DNA from: Streptomyces sp. RPT161
GTDB lineage: Bacteria; Actinomycetota; Actinomycetes; Streptomycetales; Streptomycetaceae
Assembly: GCF_027533845.1 (NCBI RefSeq)
Contig: NZ_JAPZVN010000002.1
Coordinates: 699,353 to 763,352 of the forward strand
Length of the DNA stretch: 64,000 nt
Reading direction: 5' to 3'
Shown here: piece by piece, positions 52,043 to 60,863 of the stretch
Layout of the letters: each line of letters begins with the position of its first letter
Numbering within the stretch: position 1 is the first letter of the stretch
Program-made: the position numbers and the translations under genes
The notes under the pieces: model-generated
Seen by the model: the letters and a program-made list of their open reading frames with translations, nothing else
Told to the model about the DNA's origin: nothing
Databases searched by the model: none

Positions 52043-53080
52043 CTACGGCAGCAGCAGGTTGACGTCGCCGAACTCGTGCCACCGATAACGGTGCCGCACC
52101 GCCTCCTGGTAGACCCGGTCCAGCAGTTCGGCACCGGCCACCGCCTCCAGCATCAGCAGATGGGAGGCCTCCGGCTCGTGCAGCCCGGTCAGCAGGCCGT
52201 CCACGACGCCCACCCCGCGCTCCGGAGTCACCACCAGATCCGTCCACCCGGCCGCCGCCCGCACCCGGCCCCGCCCGTCCCCGGCCGACTCCAGCGCCCG
52301 CACCGCCGTGGTGCCCACCGCGACCGCCCTGCCGCCGCCCGCTCTCGCCGCGTTCACCAGCCGTGCCGTGGCCTCCGGCACGGCGAACCGCTCGGGGTAC
52401 GGCGGCTCGTGCGCCTCGGCCGAGGCCACCCCGGTGTGCAGCAGCAGCGGGGCGATCTGCACGCCCCGGCTCACCAGCGCGGTCACCAGGGACGGCGTGA
52501 ACGGCCGGGCGGCGCTCGGCATCTCCGCCGAGCCCAGACCGTCGGCCGACGGCACGCCGAACACCGTCTGGTACGCGGACAGCGGCTGGTCCCGCTCGGT
52601 GTACCCGTACCGGATCGGCCGCCCGAACCGGTACAGGTACGCCACCGGGTCGGCCATCGACACCGAGGCGATCCACAGCCGGGCGGGCCGCGGTCCCAAC
52701 GGCTCCTCCAGCACCAGCCGTCCGCCCCCGGCCAGTTCCAGCACCGCGCCCGGTGACCCGTCCAGCCGCGGCCCGGTGGTGCCCCGCCCGTCCGGGGTGC
52801 GCGGCTCCACCGCCCAGCGGCCGTCGTCCAGCCGGGTCGAGAAGTGCACCACGAGCCGCTCCCCGCGGTGTACGGCGTCCACGGCGGCGGGCAGCGTCCG
52901 CGAGGTGTTGACCAACAGCACGTCCCCGGCCCGCAGCAGCGACGGCAGATCGCGGAACGCGGCGTGCTCCACCGCCCCCGAGGACCCGCGGCCCACGACC
53001 ATCCGCACCCCGTCCCGGCGCCGCGGCGGTACCCGGGCGGACAGCTCGGGCGGCACCCGTACCGCCCGTACCCCCCTCAC
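52043..53080 (-). CDS. QueA-like S-adenosylmethionine:tRNA ribosyltransferase-isomerase
   Basis: A 345-residue QueA-family protein. QueA adds the ribosyl moiety of SAM to preQ1 in tRNA. Conserved segments are FRDLPSLLRAGDVLLVNTSR, YQTVFGVPSADGLGSAEM, VQIAPLLLHTGVAS, AVGTTAVRALES and GLLTGLHEPEASHL. The standard APTAGLHFT segment is altered to PSAARPFTPSL. GTG at 53080 overlaps the SDR stop (GTGA). No other queuosine gene is visible nearby, so the true substrate is open. Confidence 0.85.
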   Translation of the reverse strand: MRGVRAVRVPPELSARVPPRRRDGVRMVVGRGSSGAVEHAAFRDLPSLLRAGDVLLVNTSRTLPAAVDAVHRGERLVVHFSTRLDDGRWAVEPRTPDGRGTTGPRLDGSPGAVLELAGGGRLVLEEPLGPRPARLWIASVSMADPVAYLYRFGRPIRYGYTERDQPLSAYQTVFGVPSADGLGSAEMPSAARPFTPSLVTALVSRGVQIAPLLLHTGVASAEAHEPPYPERFAVPEATARLVNAARAGGGRAVAVGTTAVRALESAGDGRGRVRAAAGWTDLVVTPERGVGVVDGLLTGLHEPEASHLLMLEAVAGAELLDRVYQEAVRHRYRWHEFGDVNLLLP

Positions 53081-53775
53081 CGTCGCACCGCCAGCAGCGC
53101 CGCGGCCGTGTAGCGGCCGCTGTCCGGCCGCTCGTCCAGCAGCCGCAACAACGCCGGAACCACGGATTCCGGCGCGGGGCGGTCCGCCTCGTCCGGATCG
53201 TCCGGTACCGCCCTGGCGTACAGGTCGGTGCGCATGTCGCCCGGATCCACCGACCACACGCGAAGCCCCGGCTCCTCCACCGCGAGCACCGCCGAGAGCT
53301 GGTCCAACGCGGCCTTGCTCGCCCCGTAACCGCCCCAGGTCCCATACGCCTCCACGGCGGCGTCCGAGCTGACGTTGAGCACCGCGCCCCCAAAGGCGCG
53401 CAGCAGCGGCAGCAGGACCTGCGTCAGGGCCAGCGGCGCCACCACGTTCGTCTCCAGAGCCTCGGCCAAGCCCGTCAACGGCAGGTCGGCCAATCGGACC
53501 AGCGGCTCCGCGCCCAGTGCGCTGGCGTTGTTCACCAGCAGGTCGAGACCGCCCAACTCCCTTGCCGTCGAGGCCAGTTCGCGGCGGTGGCCGGGATCCG
53601 TCACATCGCCGGGCACCGCCACCACCCGCCCCGGCCCCCGCAGTTGACCGGCCGCCGCGCGCAACCCGGCGGCCGACCGCGCGTCCAGCACCAGGTCCCA
53701 GCCCCGCCCGGCCAACGCCGCCGCAAGCGCCCTCCCGAGCCCCTTCGACGCACCAGTGATGATCGCGACAGGCAT
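53077..53775 (-). CDS. SDR family oxidoreductase
   Basis: A 232-residue short-chain dehydrogenase. The cofactor motif is AIITGASKGLGRALAAAL, the NNAS motif is LVNNASALGAE, catalytic Ser is in LNVSSDAAVEAYG, and Tyr/Lys are in GYGASKAALDQL. VDPGDMRTDLYARA follows. ATG at 53775 has GGAGGGAG upstream; sequence before it is not SDR-like. It is the first gene of a two-gene unit with the QueA-like gene, which overlaps its stop. Substrate unknown. Confidence 0.9.
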   Translation of the reverse strand: MPVAIITGASKGLGRALAAALAGRGWDLVLDARSAAGLRAAAGQLRGPGRVVAVPGDVTDPGHRRELASTARELGGLDLLVNNASALGAEPLVRLADLPLTGLAEALETNVVAPLALTQVLLPLLRAFGGAVLNVSSDAAVEAYGTWGGYGASKAALDQLSAVLAVEEPGLRVWSVDPGDMRTDLYARAVPDDPDEADRPAPESVVPALLRLLDERPDSGRYTAAALLAVRR

Positions 53776-53963
53776 GCCCGGCTCCCTCCGGTCGGCGCCG
53801 GACCCGACGCCCGGCGACGTCGCCACGCTAGGAACCGGCGGACACCGGCCGCCTCGGCCGCCCGCCGCACCCCACCAGGGCACTTCGGCCTACGCCCCGG
53901 GGACCAGCCCCCGCCCGCCGCCGGTCCGATGCCGCTGTCAGTGGCCGCCGGTACGGTGAACAC

Positions 53964-55112
53964 ATGTCCAAGGGGTCCGCACGCGGCGAGATCGACGCGG
54001 TGAGCGCCGCGGTGCTGGCGATCAGCCGCCACCGTGAGATGCGGGACGTCCTCCAGACCATCGTCACGTCCGCCCGTGAACTCGTCGGCGCCAGGTACGC
54101 GGCGCTGGGCGTCTCCGACGACCACGGCGGTTTCGCACAGTTCGTGGTCGACGGCGTCAGCGACGAGCAGTGGAAGCGGATCGGCCCGCTGCCCCGCCAG
54201 CACGGCATCCTCGCCGCCATGCTCCAGGAGGCCGCCCCGCAGCGCCTCGCGGACGTACGCACCGACCCCCGCTTCGGCGGCTGGCCCGGCGCCCACCCCG
54301 AACTGGCCGACTTCCTCGGGGTACCGATCATGGACGGGGACGGAGTTCTCGGCGCCCTGTTCCTGGCCAACGAGGAGTGCCCCGACCCGCACAAGGGCTG
54401 CGCCTTCACCGACGACGACGAGGCACTGCTGCGCACCCTCGCCGCGCACGCCGCCATCGCGCTCACCAACGCCCGGCTGTACGAGCGAAGCCGCGAGCTG
54501 ACCATCGCGGGGGAGCGGGCCAGGATCGCCCACGAACTGCACGACGCCGTCTCCCAGAAGCTGTTCTCGCTACGGCTCACCGTCCAGGCCGCCGCCGCCC
54601 TGGTGGACCGCGATCCGGACCGCGCCAAGGGCGAGTTGAAGGAGGTCGCCCGGCTCGCCGCCGAGGCCGCCGACGAACTGCGCGCCGTCGTGGTCGAGTT
54701 GCGCCCCGCCGCGCTCGACGAGGACGGCCTGGTGGCCGCCCTGCGCACCCAGGTCCAGGTGCTCGACCGGGCGCACACCGCCCGGGTCGCCTTCACCGCC
54801 CACTCCGTACGCGCCCTGCCCTCGGCCCAGGAGGAAGCGCTGCTACGGGTCGCCCAGGAGGCGCTGCACAACGCGCTGCGGCACGCCGACGCCCACACCG
54901 TCGACGTGCTGCTCGAAGGCCGGGGCGGGGGCGCGGTGCTGCGGGTGCGCGACGACGGCCGTGGCTTCGAGCCGACCGCGGTGCGCAGGGCCGGCCGCCA
55001 CCTGGGCCTGGTCTCGATGCGGGACCGCGCGGCGGGAGCGGGCGGCAGGCTGACCGTGGACTCGGCTCCCGGCAGGGGGACCGTCGTCGAGATGGAGGTG
55101 CCCGGTGGCTGA
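53964..55112 (+). CDS. GAF-domain sensor histidine kinase
   Basis: A 382-residue soluble NarL-type kinase. Residues ~25-175 are a GAF domain (GARYAALGVSDDHGG, FLGVPIMDGDGVLGALFL). Residues ~185-250 are HisKA_3 with the phospho-histidine in ARIAHELHDAVSQKLF. A HATPase_c domain follows (LLRVAQEALHNALRHADA, VRDDGRGFEP, GLVSMRDRA). No membrane segment, so it senses an internal signal. ATG at 53964 lies 6 bases after TACGGT, so a leaderless start is predicted. It overlaps the response regulator by 8 bases. Confidence 0.93.
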   Translation: MSKGSARGEIDAVSAAVLAISRHREMRDVLQTIVTSARELVGARYAALGVSDDHGGFAQFVVDGVSDEQWKRIGPLPRQHGILAAMLQEAAPQRLADVRTDPRFGGWPGAHPELADFLGVPIMDGDGVLGALFLANEECPDPHKGCAFTDDDEALLRTLAAHAAIALTNARLYERSRELTIAGERARIAHELHDAVSQKLFSLRLTVQAAAALVDRDPDRAKGELKEVARLAAEAADELRAVVVELRPAALDEDGLVAALRTQVQVLDRAHTARVAFTAHSVRALPSAQEEALLRVAQEALHNALRHADAHTVDVLLEGRGGGAVLRVRDDGRGFEPTAVRRAGRHLGLVSMRDRAAGAGGRLTVDSAPGRGTVVEMEVPGG

Positions 55113-55773
55113 ACCGAGCGAGCCCCGGACCGGGGGCGGCGTCATCAGGGTGCTGCTGGTCGACGACCACCAGGTGGTGCGCCGGGGCCTGCGGACGTTC
55201 CTTGAGGTCCAGGACGACATCGAGGTGGTCGGTGAGGCGTCCGACGGGGACGAAGGGGTCCTTCGCGCCCAGGAGTTGCGGCCCGACGTGATCCTCATGG
55301 ACGTCAGGATGCCCGGCACCGACGGCATCGCGGCGCTGCGCAAGCTCCGTGAACTGGACAACGGGGCACGGGCGTTGGTGGTCACCAGCTTCACCGAGCA
55401 GCGCACGGTGGTGCCCGCGCTGCGTGCCGGCGCCGCCGGGTACGTGTACAAGGACGTCGCCCCCGACGCGCTGGCCGACGCGATCCGCTCGGTGCACGCC
55501 GGGCATGTGCTGCTGCAACCGGAGGTGGCCGACGCGCTGCTGGCCCGCGAGGGGTCCAACGGCGGCCAGGGGCGGGGGAGTTCGCTCACCGACCGGGAAC
55601 GCGAGGTGCTCGGCCTGATAGCCGACGGACGGTCCAACCGCGAGATCGCCCGGGCGCTGGTGCTCTCCGAGAAGACCGTCAAGACCCACGTTTCCAACAT
55701 CCTGATGAAGCTGGACCTCGCCGACCGCACCCAGGCCGCGCTGTGGGCGGTGCGACACGGGATAGGAACCTGA
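55105..55773 (+). CDS. NarL/FixJ-type response regulator
   Basis: A 222-residue regulator. The receiver domain has VLLVDDHQVVRRGL, phospho-acceptor Asp in VILMDVRMPGTDG, Ser/Thr in LVVTSFTEQ and Lys in GYVYKDVAPD. The C-terminal LuxR-type HTH is LTDREREVLGLIADGRSNRE, then IARALVLSEKTVKTHVSNIL. GTG at 55105 lies inside the kinase gene (8-base overlap), so the two are a cognate pair. Chaplin genes lie just downstream on the same strand, but a control link is only inferred from proximity. Confidence 0.94.
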   Translation: MAEPSEPRTGGGVIRVLLVDDHQVVRRGLRTFLEVQDDIEVVGEASDGDEGVLRAQELRPDVILMDVRMPGTDGIAALRKLRELDNGARALVVTSFTEQRTVVPALRAGAAGYVYKDVAPDALADAIRSVHAGHVLLQPEVADALLAREGSNGGQGRGSSLTDREREVLGLIADGRSNREIARALVLSEKTVKTHVSNILMKLDLADRTQAALWAVRHGIGT

Positions 55774-55914
55774 CGGGTTCGCAGCCAACCGGGCTGAGAT
55801 TCATACCGTCGGGTGTATGTCGCCCGGATGGCGCAACCGATGGTTTCGTCGGCCGTTCTCCATGGCGTGTCCGCCGCGACCGCGCGGGCGCACCACGCTA
55901 GGAGGAACGTAGAA

Positions 55915-56157
55915 GTGTTTAACCTGAAGAAGGCCGCGGCCGTGTCCGCCCTCGCCGGTGGTATCGCCCTCGTCGGCGCTGGCGCCGCTTCCGCCTGCTG
56001 CCCCCAGGCCCACGGTGAGGCCGTGAAGTCGCCGGGTGTTCTCTCGGGCAACCTGGTCCAGGTGCCGGTGAAGGTGCCGGTGAACGTCAACGGTGACACC
56101 ATCAACGTGGTCGGCATCGGCAACTCGGCCTTCGACAACCACTCGGTGAACGAGTAA
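55915..56157 (+). CDS. chpE: Short chaplin, ChpE-like, with N-terminal CysCys
   Basis: An 80-residue secreted chaplin. The signal peptide ends GAGAASA, so the mature form begins CCPQAHGEAVKSPG. The chaplin domain is VLSGNLVQVPVKVPVNVNGD, then TINVVGIGNSAFDN. Chaplins assemble into amyloid-like films that let aerial hyphae leave the surface. The two domain cysteines of most chaplins are absent (Asn in VNVNGD; end HSVNE), as in ChpE, but there is an unusual Cys pair at the mature N-terminus. GTG at 55915 has AGGAGG 9 bases upstream. Symbol given by context and the missing cysteines. Confidence 0.85.
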   Translation: MFNLKKAAAVSALAGGIALVGAGAASACCPQAHGEAVKSPGVLSGNLVQVPVKVPVNVNGDTINVVGIGNSAFDNHSVNE

Positions 56158-56205
56158 CCATCGAACGGAAGTACTGACCGCGTCCGCGAGTCCGTTCCTG
56201 GTCAG

Positions 56206-56239
56206 CGGCCCCGGAGGGCATCCACCTCCGGGGCCGTTT
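56206..56239 (+). terminator. Terminator after the first chaplin
   Basis: CGGCCCCGGAGG (56206-56217) pairs with CCTCCGGGGCCG (56225-56236) around 7 bases, followed by TTT. It separates the two chaplin genes into different transcription units; the 138 bases after it should hold the second promoter. Confidence 0.8.
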
Positions 56240-56377
56240 CGTGCGTTCGGCACCGCTGTCCACTTTGCGCCGTCTGGTGGTATCAGAGGTGGAACGCGTG
56301 TCATCGGGGCTGTAGAGGCGTTTGCTCCGGTGTGGCTCCGCAGCAGCGGCCACGGAACGACAAGAGGAGCATTTTCC

Positions 56378-56641
56378 ATGCACACTGCCAAGAAGGCTGC
56401 CCTCGTCATCGCGGCGGCCGGTGTCGCCGCGGGCGCGTCCGCCACGACCGCGTCCGCGCACGACCAGCACGCCACCTCCTGCAGCAGCGTCGCGGTGGCC
56501 AAGACGGTCCTGTCGCCGGGCCTGATCTCGGGGAACGGAATCCAGGTCCCGATCAACGTCCCGATCAACCTGGTGGGCAACACGGTGGACGTCATCGGCA
56601 TCCTCAACCCGGCCTTCGGGAACACCGGCGTCTGCAGCTGA
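56378..56641 (+). CDS. Short chaplin with two cysteines
   Basis: An 87-residue secreted chaplin. The signal peptide core is ALVIAAAGVAAGASATTASA; the mature protein begins HDQHATSC. The chaplin domain runs VLSPGLISGNGIQVPINVPI, then VGNTVDVIGILNPAFGN, ending TGVCS. Two cysteines (positions 35 and 86) could form a disulphide, although the first lies earlier than in canonical chaplins. ATG at 56378 has GAGGAG 8 bases upstream. It lies 220 bases after the first chaplin, with its own terminator hairpin. Confidence 0.87.
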   Translation: MHTAKKAALVIAAAGVAAGASATTASAHDQHATSCSSVAVAKTVLSPGLISGNGIQVPINVPINLVGNTVDVIGILNPAFGNTGVCS

Positions 56642-56652
56642 CCCCACCCCCT

Positions 56653-56678
56653 CCGGCCCCGCGCCAGCGCGGGGCCGG
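56653..56678 (+). terminator. Terminator after the second chaplin
   Basis: CCGGCCCCGCG pairs with CGCGGGGCCGG (11 bp, 4-base loop), 11 bases after the stop. The remaining gap to 56888 shows only GC-rich sequence without a gene. Confidence 0.75.
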
Positions 56679-56888
56679 CCGCGTTTCCGCTCGGCGCCGG
56701 GGGCCGTCTGGCCCCTCCCGCTCGCGTGCTGCGGCTTGGCCCGCGGAAGCGTGAGACGGAGAACTCCTCTCGCCGCGACGGCGGGCAACCGCGACGGGGT
56801 GGCCCGGCGGTCCCCCGGCCAGGCCCCGCCCCGGCCGCCTCCCGCCCCCGCGCGGCGCCGGTACAGGGAACCGGTCCCGCGCCCGGGG

Positions 56889-57668
56889 CTACTCCGCCCG
56901 GCGGCGTTCCGCCTCCTCCACATACGCGTTGTACGCAGCCACCTGCGCCCTGCGGGCGGTGCGTTCCACCGGCCGCAGCAACTCCGCGCGAGCCGCCATC
57001 TGCGAGGCACTCACCGCCGTGCCGTGCTCGGGACCGGCCTGGGCGTTCTGCGCGATGGACGTCAACGCCCCCACCCGCTGGGCCAGTTCGAGCACCCGCG
57101 CCGCCCGTGGCGGATATCCGGGCGCCAGCACCTCCCTGCCCCGTTCCACCCGCGCGCGGTAGGCGTCCAGCGCCGCCTGCGCGGCCGGGCCCGCACCCGC
57201 CACGTCCAGCTGGGTCAGCGCCGCCGTCGCGTCCCGCAGCGCCTCCGCCAGCTCCCGTTCCGCCTCGCCCAGCGAGGGCACGTCGGCGGGCGGCGCGTCC
57301 CGTACCTCCAGACAGTGCCAGAGCACCTCCACATGCCGGTCATCGCGCGGCCCCGCCTCTGTGACCTCGGGCACCAGCCCGAGCGCCGCCGCGCCGACGG
57401 CGATCACCGCCTCGCCCGCCGCCAGGGCCCGGGCGTTGAACTCGGCCGGCCCGCTCAGCCCCAGCGGATGCCCCGGCACCGGAAGCGCGAGCCGGAAGCC
57501 CGACACCCCAAGCGCACGCAGCCGCCCGAGCCCGAGGGTCAGCCCGACCGGACCGTCCTCGCCGGGCAGATCGAGGAGCCGGTGCACGGAATCACCGCCG
57601 ACGATCTCCTCCGCCGCGTCATCCGGAGCGACAAAACCACCAATTAGGGCATTTCCCCATGCCGTCAT
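56889..57668 (-). CDS. Conserved hypothetical protein (259 aa)
   Basis: No domain recognised. The protein has an N-terminal half with mixed structure (MTAWGNALIGGFVAPDDAAE, GVSGFRLALPVPGHPLGL, FNARALAAGEAVIAVGA). The C-terminal half is helical and Ala/Arg/Glu-rich (AQVAAYNAYVEEAERRRAE). No signal peptide or membrane helix is certain. ATG at 57668 has AGGA 3 bases upstream. It is divergent from the ABC ATPase at 57803 across 134 bases. Confidence 0.72.
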   Translation of the reverse strand: MTAWGNALIGGFVAPDDAAEEIVGGDSVHRLLDLPGEDGPVGLTLGLGRLRALGVSGFRLALPVPGHPLGLSGPAEFNARALAAGEAVIAVGAAALGLVPEVTEAGPRDDRHVEVLWHCLEVRDAPPADVPSLGEAERELAEALRDATAALTQLDVAGAGPAAQAALDAYRARVERGREVLAPGYPPRAARVLELAQRVGALTSIAQNAQAGPEHGTAVSASQMAARAELLRPVERTARRAQVAAYNAYVEEAERRRAE

Positions 57669-57802
57669 ACGTCCTGAGCGAGGTTCCTGAAGCATCCACC
57701 CAGCCTAGGGACAGGACCGCCCGACACGTGGCGTAGGTTTTCCTTCGGGGCTGCACCCTCGACGACGAGATCGCAACAGGCAATAGGGGAGACAACGCGC
57801 TC

Positions 57803-58594
57803 ATGAGCGATGTACTGGAGCTGGTGGACGTATCCGTGGTCCGCGACGGACGGGCTCTGGTGGACCAGATCTCCTGGTCGGTCGCCGAAGGGGAGCGCTG
57901 GGTGATCCTCGGCCCCAACGGCGCGGGCAAGACCACCCTGCTCAATATCGCCTCCAGCTATCTGTTCCCCACCAAGGGCGACGCCGTGATCCTCGGCGAG
58001 AAGCTCGGCAGCGTCGACGTGTTCGACCTGCGCCCCAGGATCGGTGTCGCGGGCGCCGCGATGGCCGACAAGATGCCGCGCCGCCAGACCGTCCTGGAGA
58101 CCGTGCTCACCGCCGCGTACGGCATGACCGCGCACTGGCGGGAGAGCTACGACCGGTCCGACGAGGACCGCGCCCGGCTGATCCTCGACCGGCTCGGCAT
58201 GGCCGAGTACGCCGACCGCAAGTTCGGCACCCTCTCCGAGGGCGAGCGCAAGCGCACGCTGATCTCCCGCGCGATCATGACCGACCCCGAACTGCTCCTG
58301 CTGGACGAGCCCGCCGCCGGTCTCGACCTCGGCGGCCGTGAGGACCTCGTGCGCCGTCTCGGGCGGCTCGCCCGCGATCCGATCGCGCCCTCGATGATCA
58401 TGGTCACCCACCACGTCGAGGAGATCGCCCCCGGCTTCACCCACGTCCTGATGATCCGTCAGGGCAGGGTGGTCGCCGCGGGTCCGATCGAGTTGGAGCT
58501 GAACTCCCGCAATCTGTCGCACTGCTTCGGCCTGCCGCTGATCGTGGAGCGCCGCGCCGACCGCTGGACCGCGCACGGCCTGCCGCTGACCTGA
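57803..58594 (+). CDS. Stand-alone ABC transporter ATP-binding protein
   Basis: A 263-residue ATPase with Walker A GPNGAGKTT, signature LSEGERKR, Walker B LLLLDEPAAGLD and H-loop MVTHHVEEI. No permease gene is adjacent, so its partner or role (possibly a non-transport ABC protein) is unknown. The C-terminal ~40 residues (SHCFGLPLIVERRADRWT) are typical of the YlmA/ModF-like group. ATG at 57803. NfeD and SPFH genes follow on the same strand after 69 bases. Confidence 0.88.
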   Translation: MSDVLELVDVSVVRDGRALVDQISWSVAEGERWVILGPNGAGKTTLLNIASSYLFPTKGDAVILGEKLGSVDVFDLRPRIGVAGAAMADKMPRRQTVLETVLTAAYGMTAHWRESYDRSDEDRARLILDRLGMAEYADRKFGTLSEGERKRTLISRAIMTDPELLLLDEPAAGLDLGGREDLVRRLGRLARDPIAPSMIMVTHHVEEIAPGFTHVLMIRQGRVVAAGPIELELNSRNLSHCFGLPLIVERRADRWTAHGLPLT

Positions 58595-58663
58595 CCCTCA
58601 ACTCCCGGGCGCCCAGCGGGCGCTCCCTGTTCCGGGCTTGACCGCGCGGCCTACCATGGCGGT

Positions 58664-59086
58664 GTGGACACTTGGGTGTGGTGGCTGGTCGCCGCGGCCG
58701 CGTTGGGCATCCCGTTGGTGATCACCGCGCTGCCGGAGTTCGGCATGATCGCGGCCGGTGCTGTCGCCGCGGCGATCACCGCTGCCCTCGGCAGCCCCCT
58801 CATGCTCCAGGTCGTGGTCTTCGCCGTCGTCTCCGTCGCGCTCGTCTCGGTGGTACGCCCCATCGCCAACCGCCACCGCACCACGGGTCCCGCGCTGCGC
58901 ACCGGAGTTGAGGCGCTGAAGGGCCGCCAGGCGGTGGTCCTGGAGAGAGTCGACGGCGACACCGGCCGGATCAAACTGGGTGGCGAAATCTGGTCCGCTC
59001 GGTCATACGACGCCGAGCAGGTCTTCGAAGCCGGACAGAAAGTCGACGTCATCGAAATCGACGGAGCGACCGCGGTCGTCCTGTGA
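58664..59086 (+). CDS. NfeD-like membrane protein
   Basis: A 140-residue protein with N-terminal hydrophobic helices (WVWWLVAAAALGIPLVITAL, then MIAAGAVAAAITAALG and LQVVVFAVVSVALVSVV). A C-terminal OB-fold domain follows (GRQAVVLERVDGDTGRIKLGGEIWSARS, key part VDGDTGRIKLGG). NfeD proteins act with SPFH proteins in membrane domain organisation. GTG at 58664 lies 6 bases after TACCAT, so a leaderless start is predicted. The SPFH gene follows 115 bases later. Confidence 0.88.
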   Translation: MDTWVWWLVAAAALGIPLVITALPEFGMIAAGAVAAAITAALGSPLMLQVVVFAVVSVALVSVVRPIANRHRTTGPALRTGVEALKGRQAVVLERVDGDTGRIKLGGEIWSARSYDAEQVFEAGQKVDVIEIDGATAVVL

Positions 59087-59201
59087 ACGGCTGACCGCCC
59101 GCGGAATTACGGGAATTCGCCGGTCCCGCAGCGTCCGCGGCCGAGGTCTGACAGACTTGATCACAACCATCGGACAGCGGCGCGTGGTACGGAGAGTGGT
59201 C

Positions 59202-60155
59202 GTGACCCCCATCATCATCGTCCTGGTCATCCTGGTGGTGCTCGTCTTCATCGCACTCATCAAGACGGTCCAGGTCATCCCGCAGGCGAGTGCCGCCATC
59301 GTCGAGCGCTTCGGCCGGTACACCCGCACCCTCAGCGCCGGTCTGAACATCGTTGTGCCATTCATCGACACGATCCGCAACCGAATCGACCTTCGCGAAC
59401 AGGTCGTGCCGTTCCCGCCGCAGCCCGTGATCACCCAGGACAACCTGGTGGTCAACATCGACACCGTCATCTACTACCAGGTGACCGACGCCCGCGCCGC
59501 GACCTACGAGGTCGCCAGTTACATCCAGGCGATCGAGCAACTCACCGTCACCACGCTGCGGAACATCATCGGCGGCATGGACCTGGAACGCACCCTGACC
59601 TCCCGCGAGGAGATCAACGCGGCACTGCGCGGTGTGCTCGACGAGGCGACGGGCAAGTGGGGCATCCGCGTCAACCGCGTCGAACTCAAGGCCATCGAAC
59701 CGCCCACCTCCATCCAGGACTCGATGGAGAAGCAGATGCGCGCCGACCGTGACAAGCGCGCCGCGATCCTCACCGCGGAAGGCATCCGGCAGTCCCAGAT
59801 CCTCACCGCCGAAGGTGAGAAGGCCTCCGCCGTGCTGCGCGCCGAAGGTGACGCCCGTGCCGCCGCGCTGCGCGCCGAGGGTGAGGCCCAGGCGATCCGC
59901 ACCGTCTTCGAGTCCATCCACGCGGGCGACCCCGACCAGAAGCTGCTTGCCTACCAGTACCTGCAGATGCTGCCGAAGATCGCCGAGGGCGACGCCAACA
60001 AGCTCTGGATCGTGCCCAGCGAGATCGGCGACGCCCTCAAGGGCCTCGGCGGCGCCCTCGGCAACTTCGCCCCGCCCACCGGCGGCGGCAACCCGGGCGG
60101 CAACAACGGGTCGGCGAGCCCCCGGCGGGAGACCCCCCGTCTCGACAAGGAGTGA
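59202..60155 (+). CDS. SPFH domain/Band 7 family protein
   Basis: A 317-residue stomatin/QmcA-like membrane protein. An N-terminal helix (IIIVLVILVVLVFIALI) precedes the SPFH domain (QASAAIVERFGRYTRTLSAG, VVPFPPQPVITQDNLVV). A coiled coil with Ala/Glu repeats follows (ILTAEGEKASAVLRAEGD, ALRAEGEAQAIRTV), and the tail is Gly/Asn-rich. It works with NfeD in membrane microdomains. GTG at 59202 has GGAG 7 bases upstream; in-frame GTGs at 59184 and 59196 are alternatives. It converges with the HNH gene 17 bases away. Confidence 0.9.
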   Translation: MTPIIIVLVILVVLVFIALIKTVQVIPQASAAIVERFGRYTRTLSAGLNIVVPFIDTIRNRIDLREQVVPFPPQPVITQDNLVVNIDTVIYYQVTDARAATYEVASYIQAIEQLTVTTLRNIIGGMDLERTLTSREEINAALRGVLDEATGKWGIRVNRVELKAIEPPTSIQDSMEKQMRADRDKRAAILTAEGIRQSQILTAEGEKASAVLRAEGDARAAALRAEGEAQAIRTVFESIHAGDPDQKLLAYQYLQMLPKIAEGDANKLWIVPSEIGDALKGLGGALGNFAPPTGGGNPGGNNGSASPRRETPRLDKE

Positions 60156-60172
60156 CCACGTGGCGAGCGCCG

Positions 60173-60676
60173 TCAGGCCGGAACGGCGAGCCACTCCGGC
60201 AGGTCGGTGTCGCCCCGCAGCCCGAGCGCGAGCAGCAGCGCGTCCGCCGGGGTCGGCTCGAACGGCTGGGCCAGCAGCCGCATCCCGGCCTGCTCCGGCG
60301 TACGGTCCGCCTTGCGGTGATTGTCCGCCGCGCAGGCCGCCACCGTGTTGAGCCAGGTGTCCCGCCCGCCGTGCGAACGCGGCACGACATGGTCCACCGT
60401 GGTCGCCCGGCGTCCGCAGTACGCACACCGATGCCGGTCCCGTACCAGTACCCCGCGCCGCGACCACGGCGCCCGTTGTCGAAACGGAACCCGCACATAG
60501 CGGCAGAGCCTGATCACCCGCGGCACCGGAACATCCACCTCCGCCGCACGGATCCGCAACCCGGGATGCGCCTGCTCGACCACGGCCTTGCCCTGCATCA
60601 CCAGCACCACAGCACGCCGCAGCGACACCGTCGACAGCGGTTCGAAGCTCGCGTTCAGTACCAGCGTCTCGCGCAT
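60173..60676 (-). CDS. HNH endonuclease
   Basis: A 167-residue protein of the common actinobacterial HNH family. The N-terminus ETLVLNASFEPLSTVSLRRA is typical. The zinc/HNH region is RCAYCGRRATTVDHVVPRSH, followed by GGRDTWLNTVAAC and NHRKADRTPEQAGM. The usual second CxxC knuckle is CAAD here, with one cysteine replaced. Cellular role unknown. ATG at 60676. The upstream gap (60677-61049) holds the terminator of the PEBP gene and this gene's promoter, but no ORF. Confidence 0.9.
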   Translation of the reverse strand: MRETLVLNASFEPLSTVSLRRAVVLVMQGKAVVEQAHPGLRIRAAEVDVPVPRVIRLCRYVRVPFRQRAPWSRRGVLVRDRHRCAYCGRRATTVDHVVPRSHGGRDTWLNTVAACAADNHRKADRTPEQAGMRLLAQPFEPTPADALLLALGLRGDTDLPEWLAVPA

Positions 60677-60814
60677 CCCGCCCACCTTCCGGGGCCCTTC
60701 CCCGCCCCTATGGCGAGGTGGCACCACTGTGGCCGGATCATCCCCTGCCGAACAAGGTAATTTGCTCAGTTCACCAAGGATTCGACGGAATGTCGCGCCG
60801 ACGACACGGGAAGT

Positions 60815-60863
60815 AAAAAGCTCCGGACGCCCTCCCCCCGTGGAAAACAAGGGCGCCCGGAGC
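60815..60863 (-). terminator. Intrinsic terminator with U-run after PEBP gene
   Basis: On the minus strand GCTCCGG-G-CGCCCT pairs with AGGGCG-T-CCGGAGC (60850-60863 with 60820-60833, one mismatch), followed immediately by TTTTT. It lies about 190 bases after the PEBP stop, so the mRNA has a long 3' end. Confidence 0.75.
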
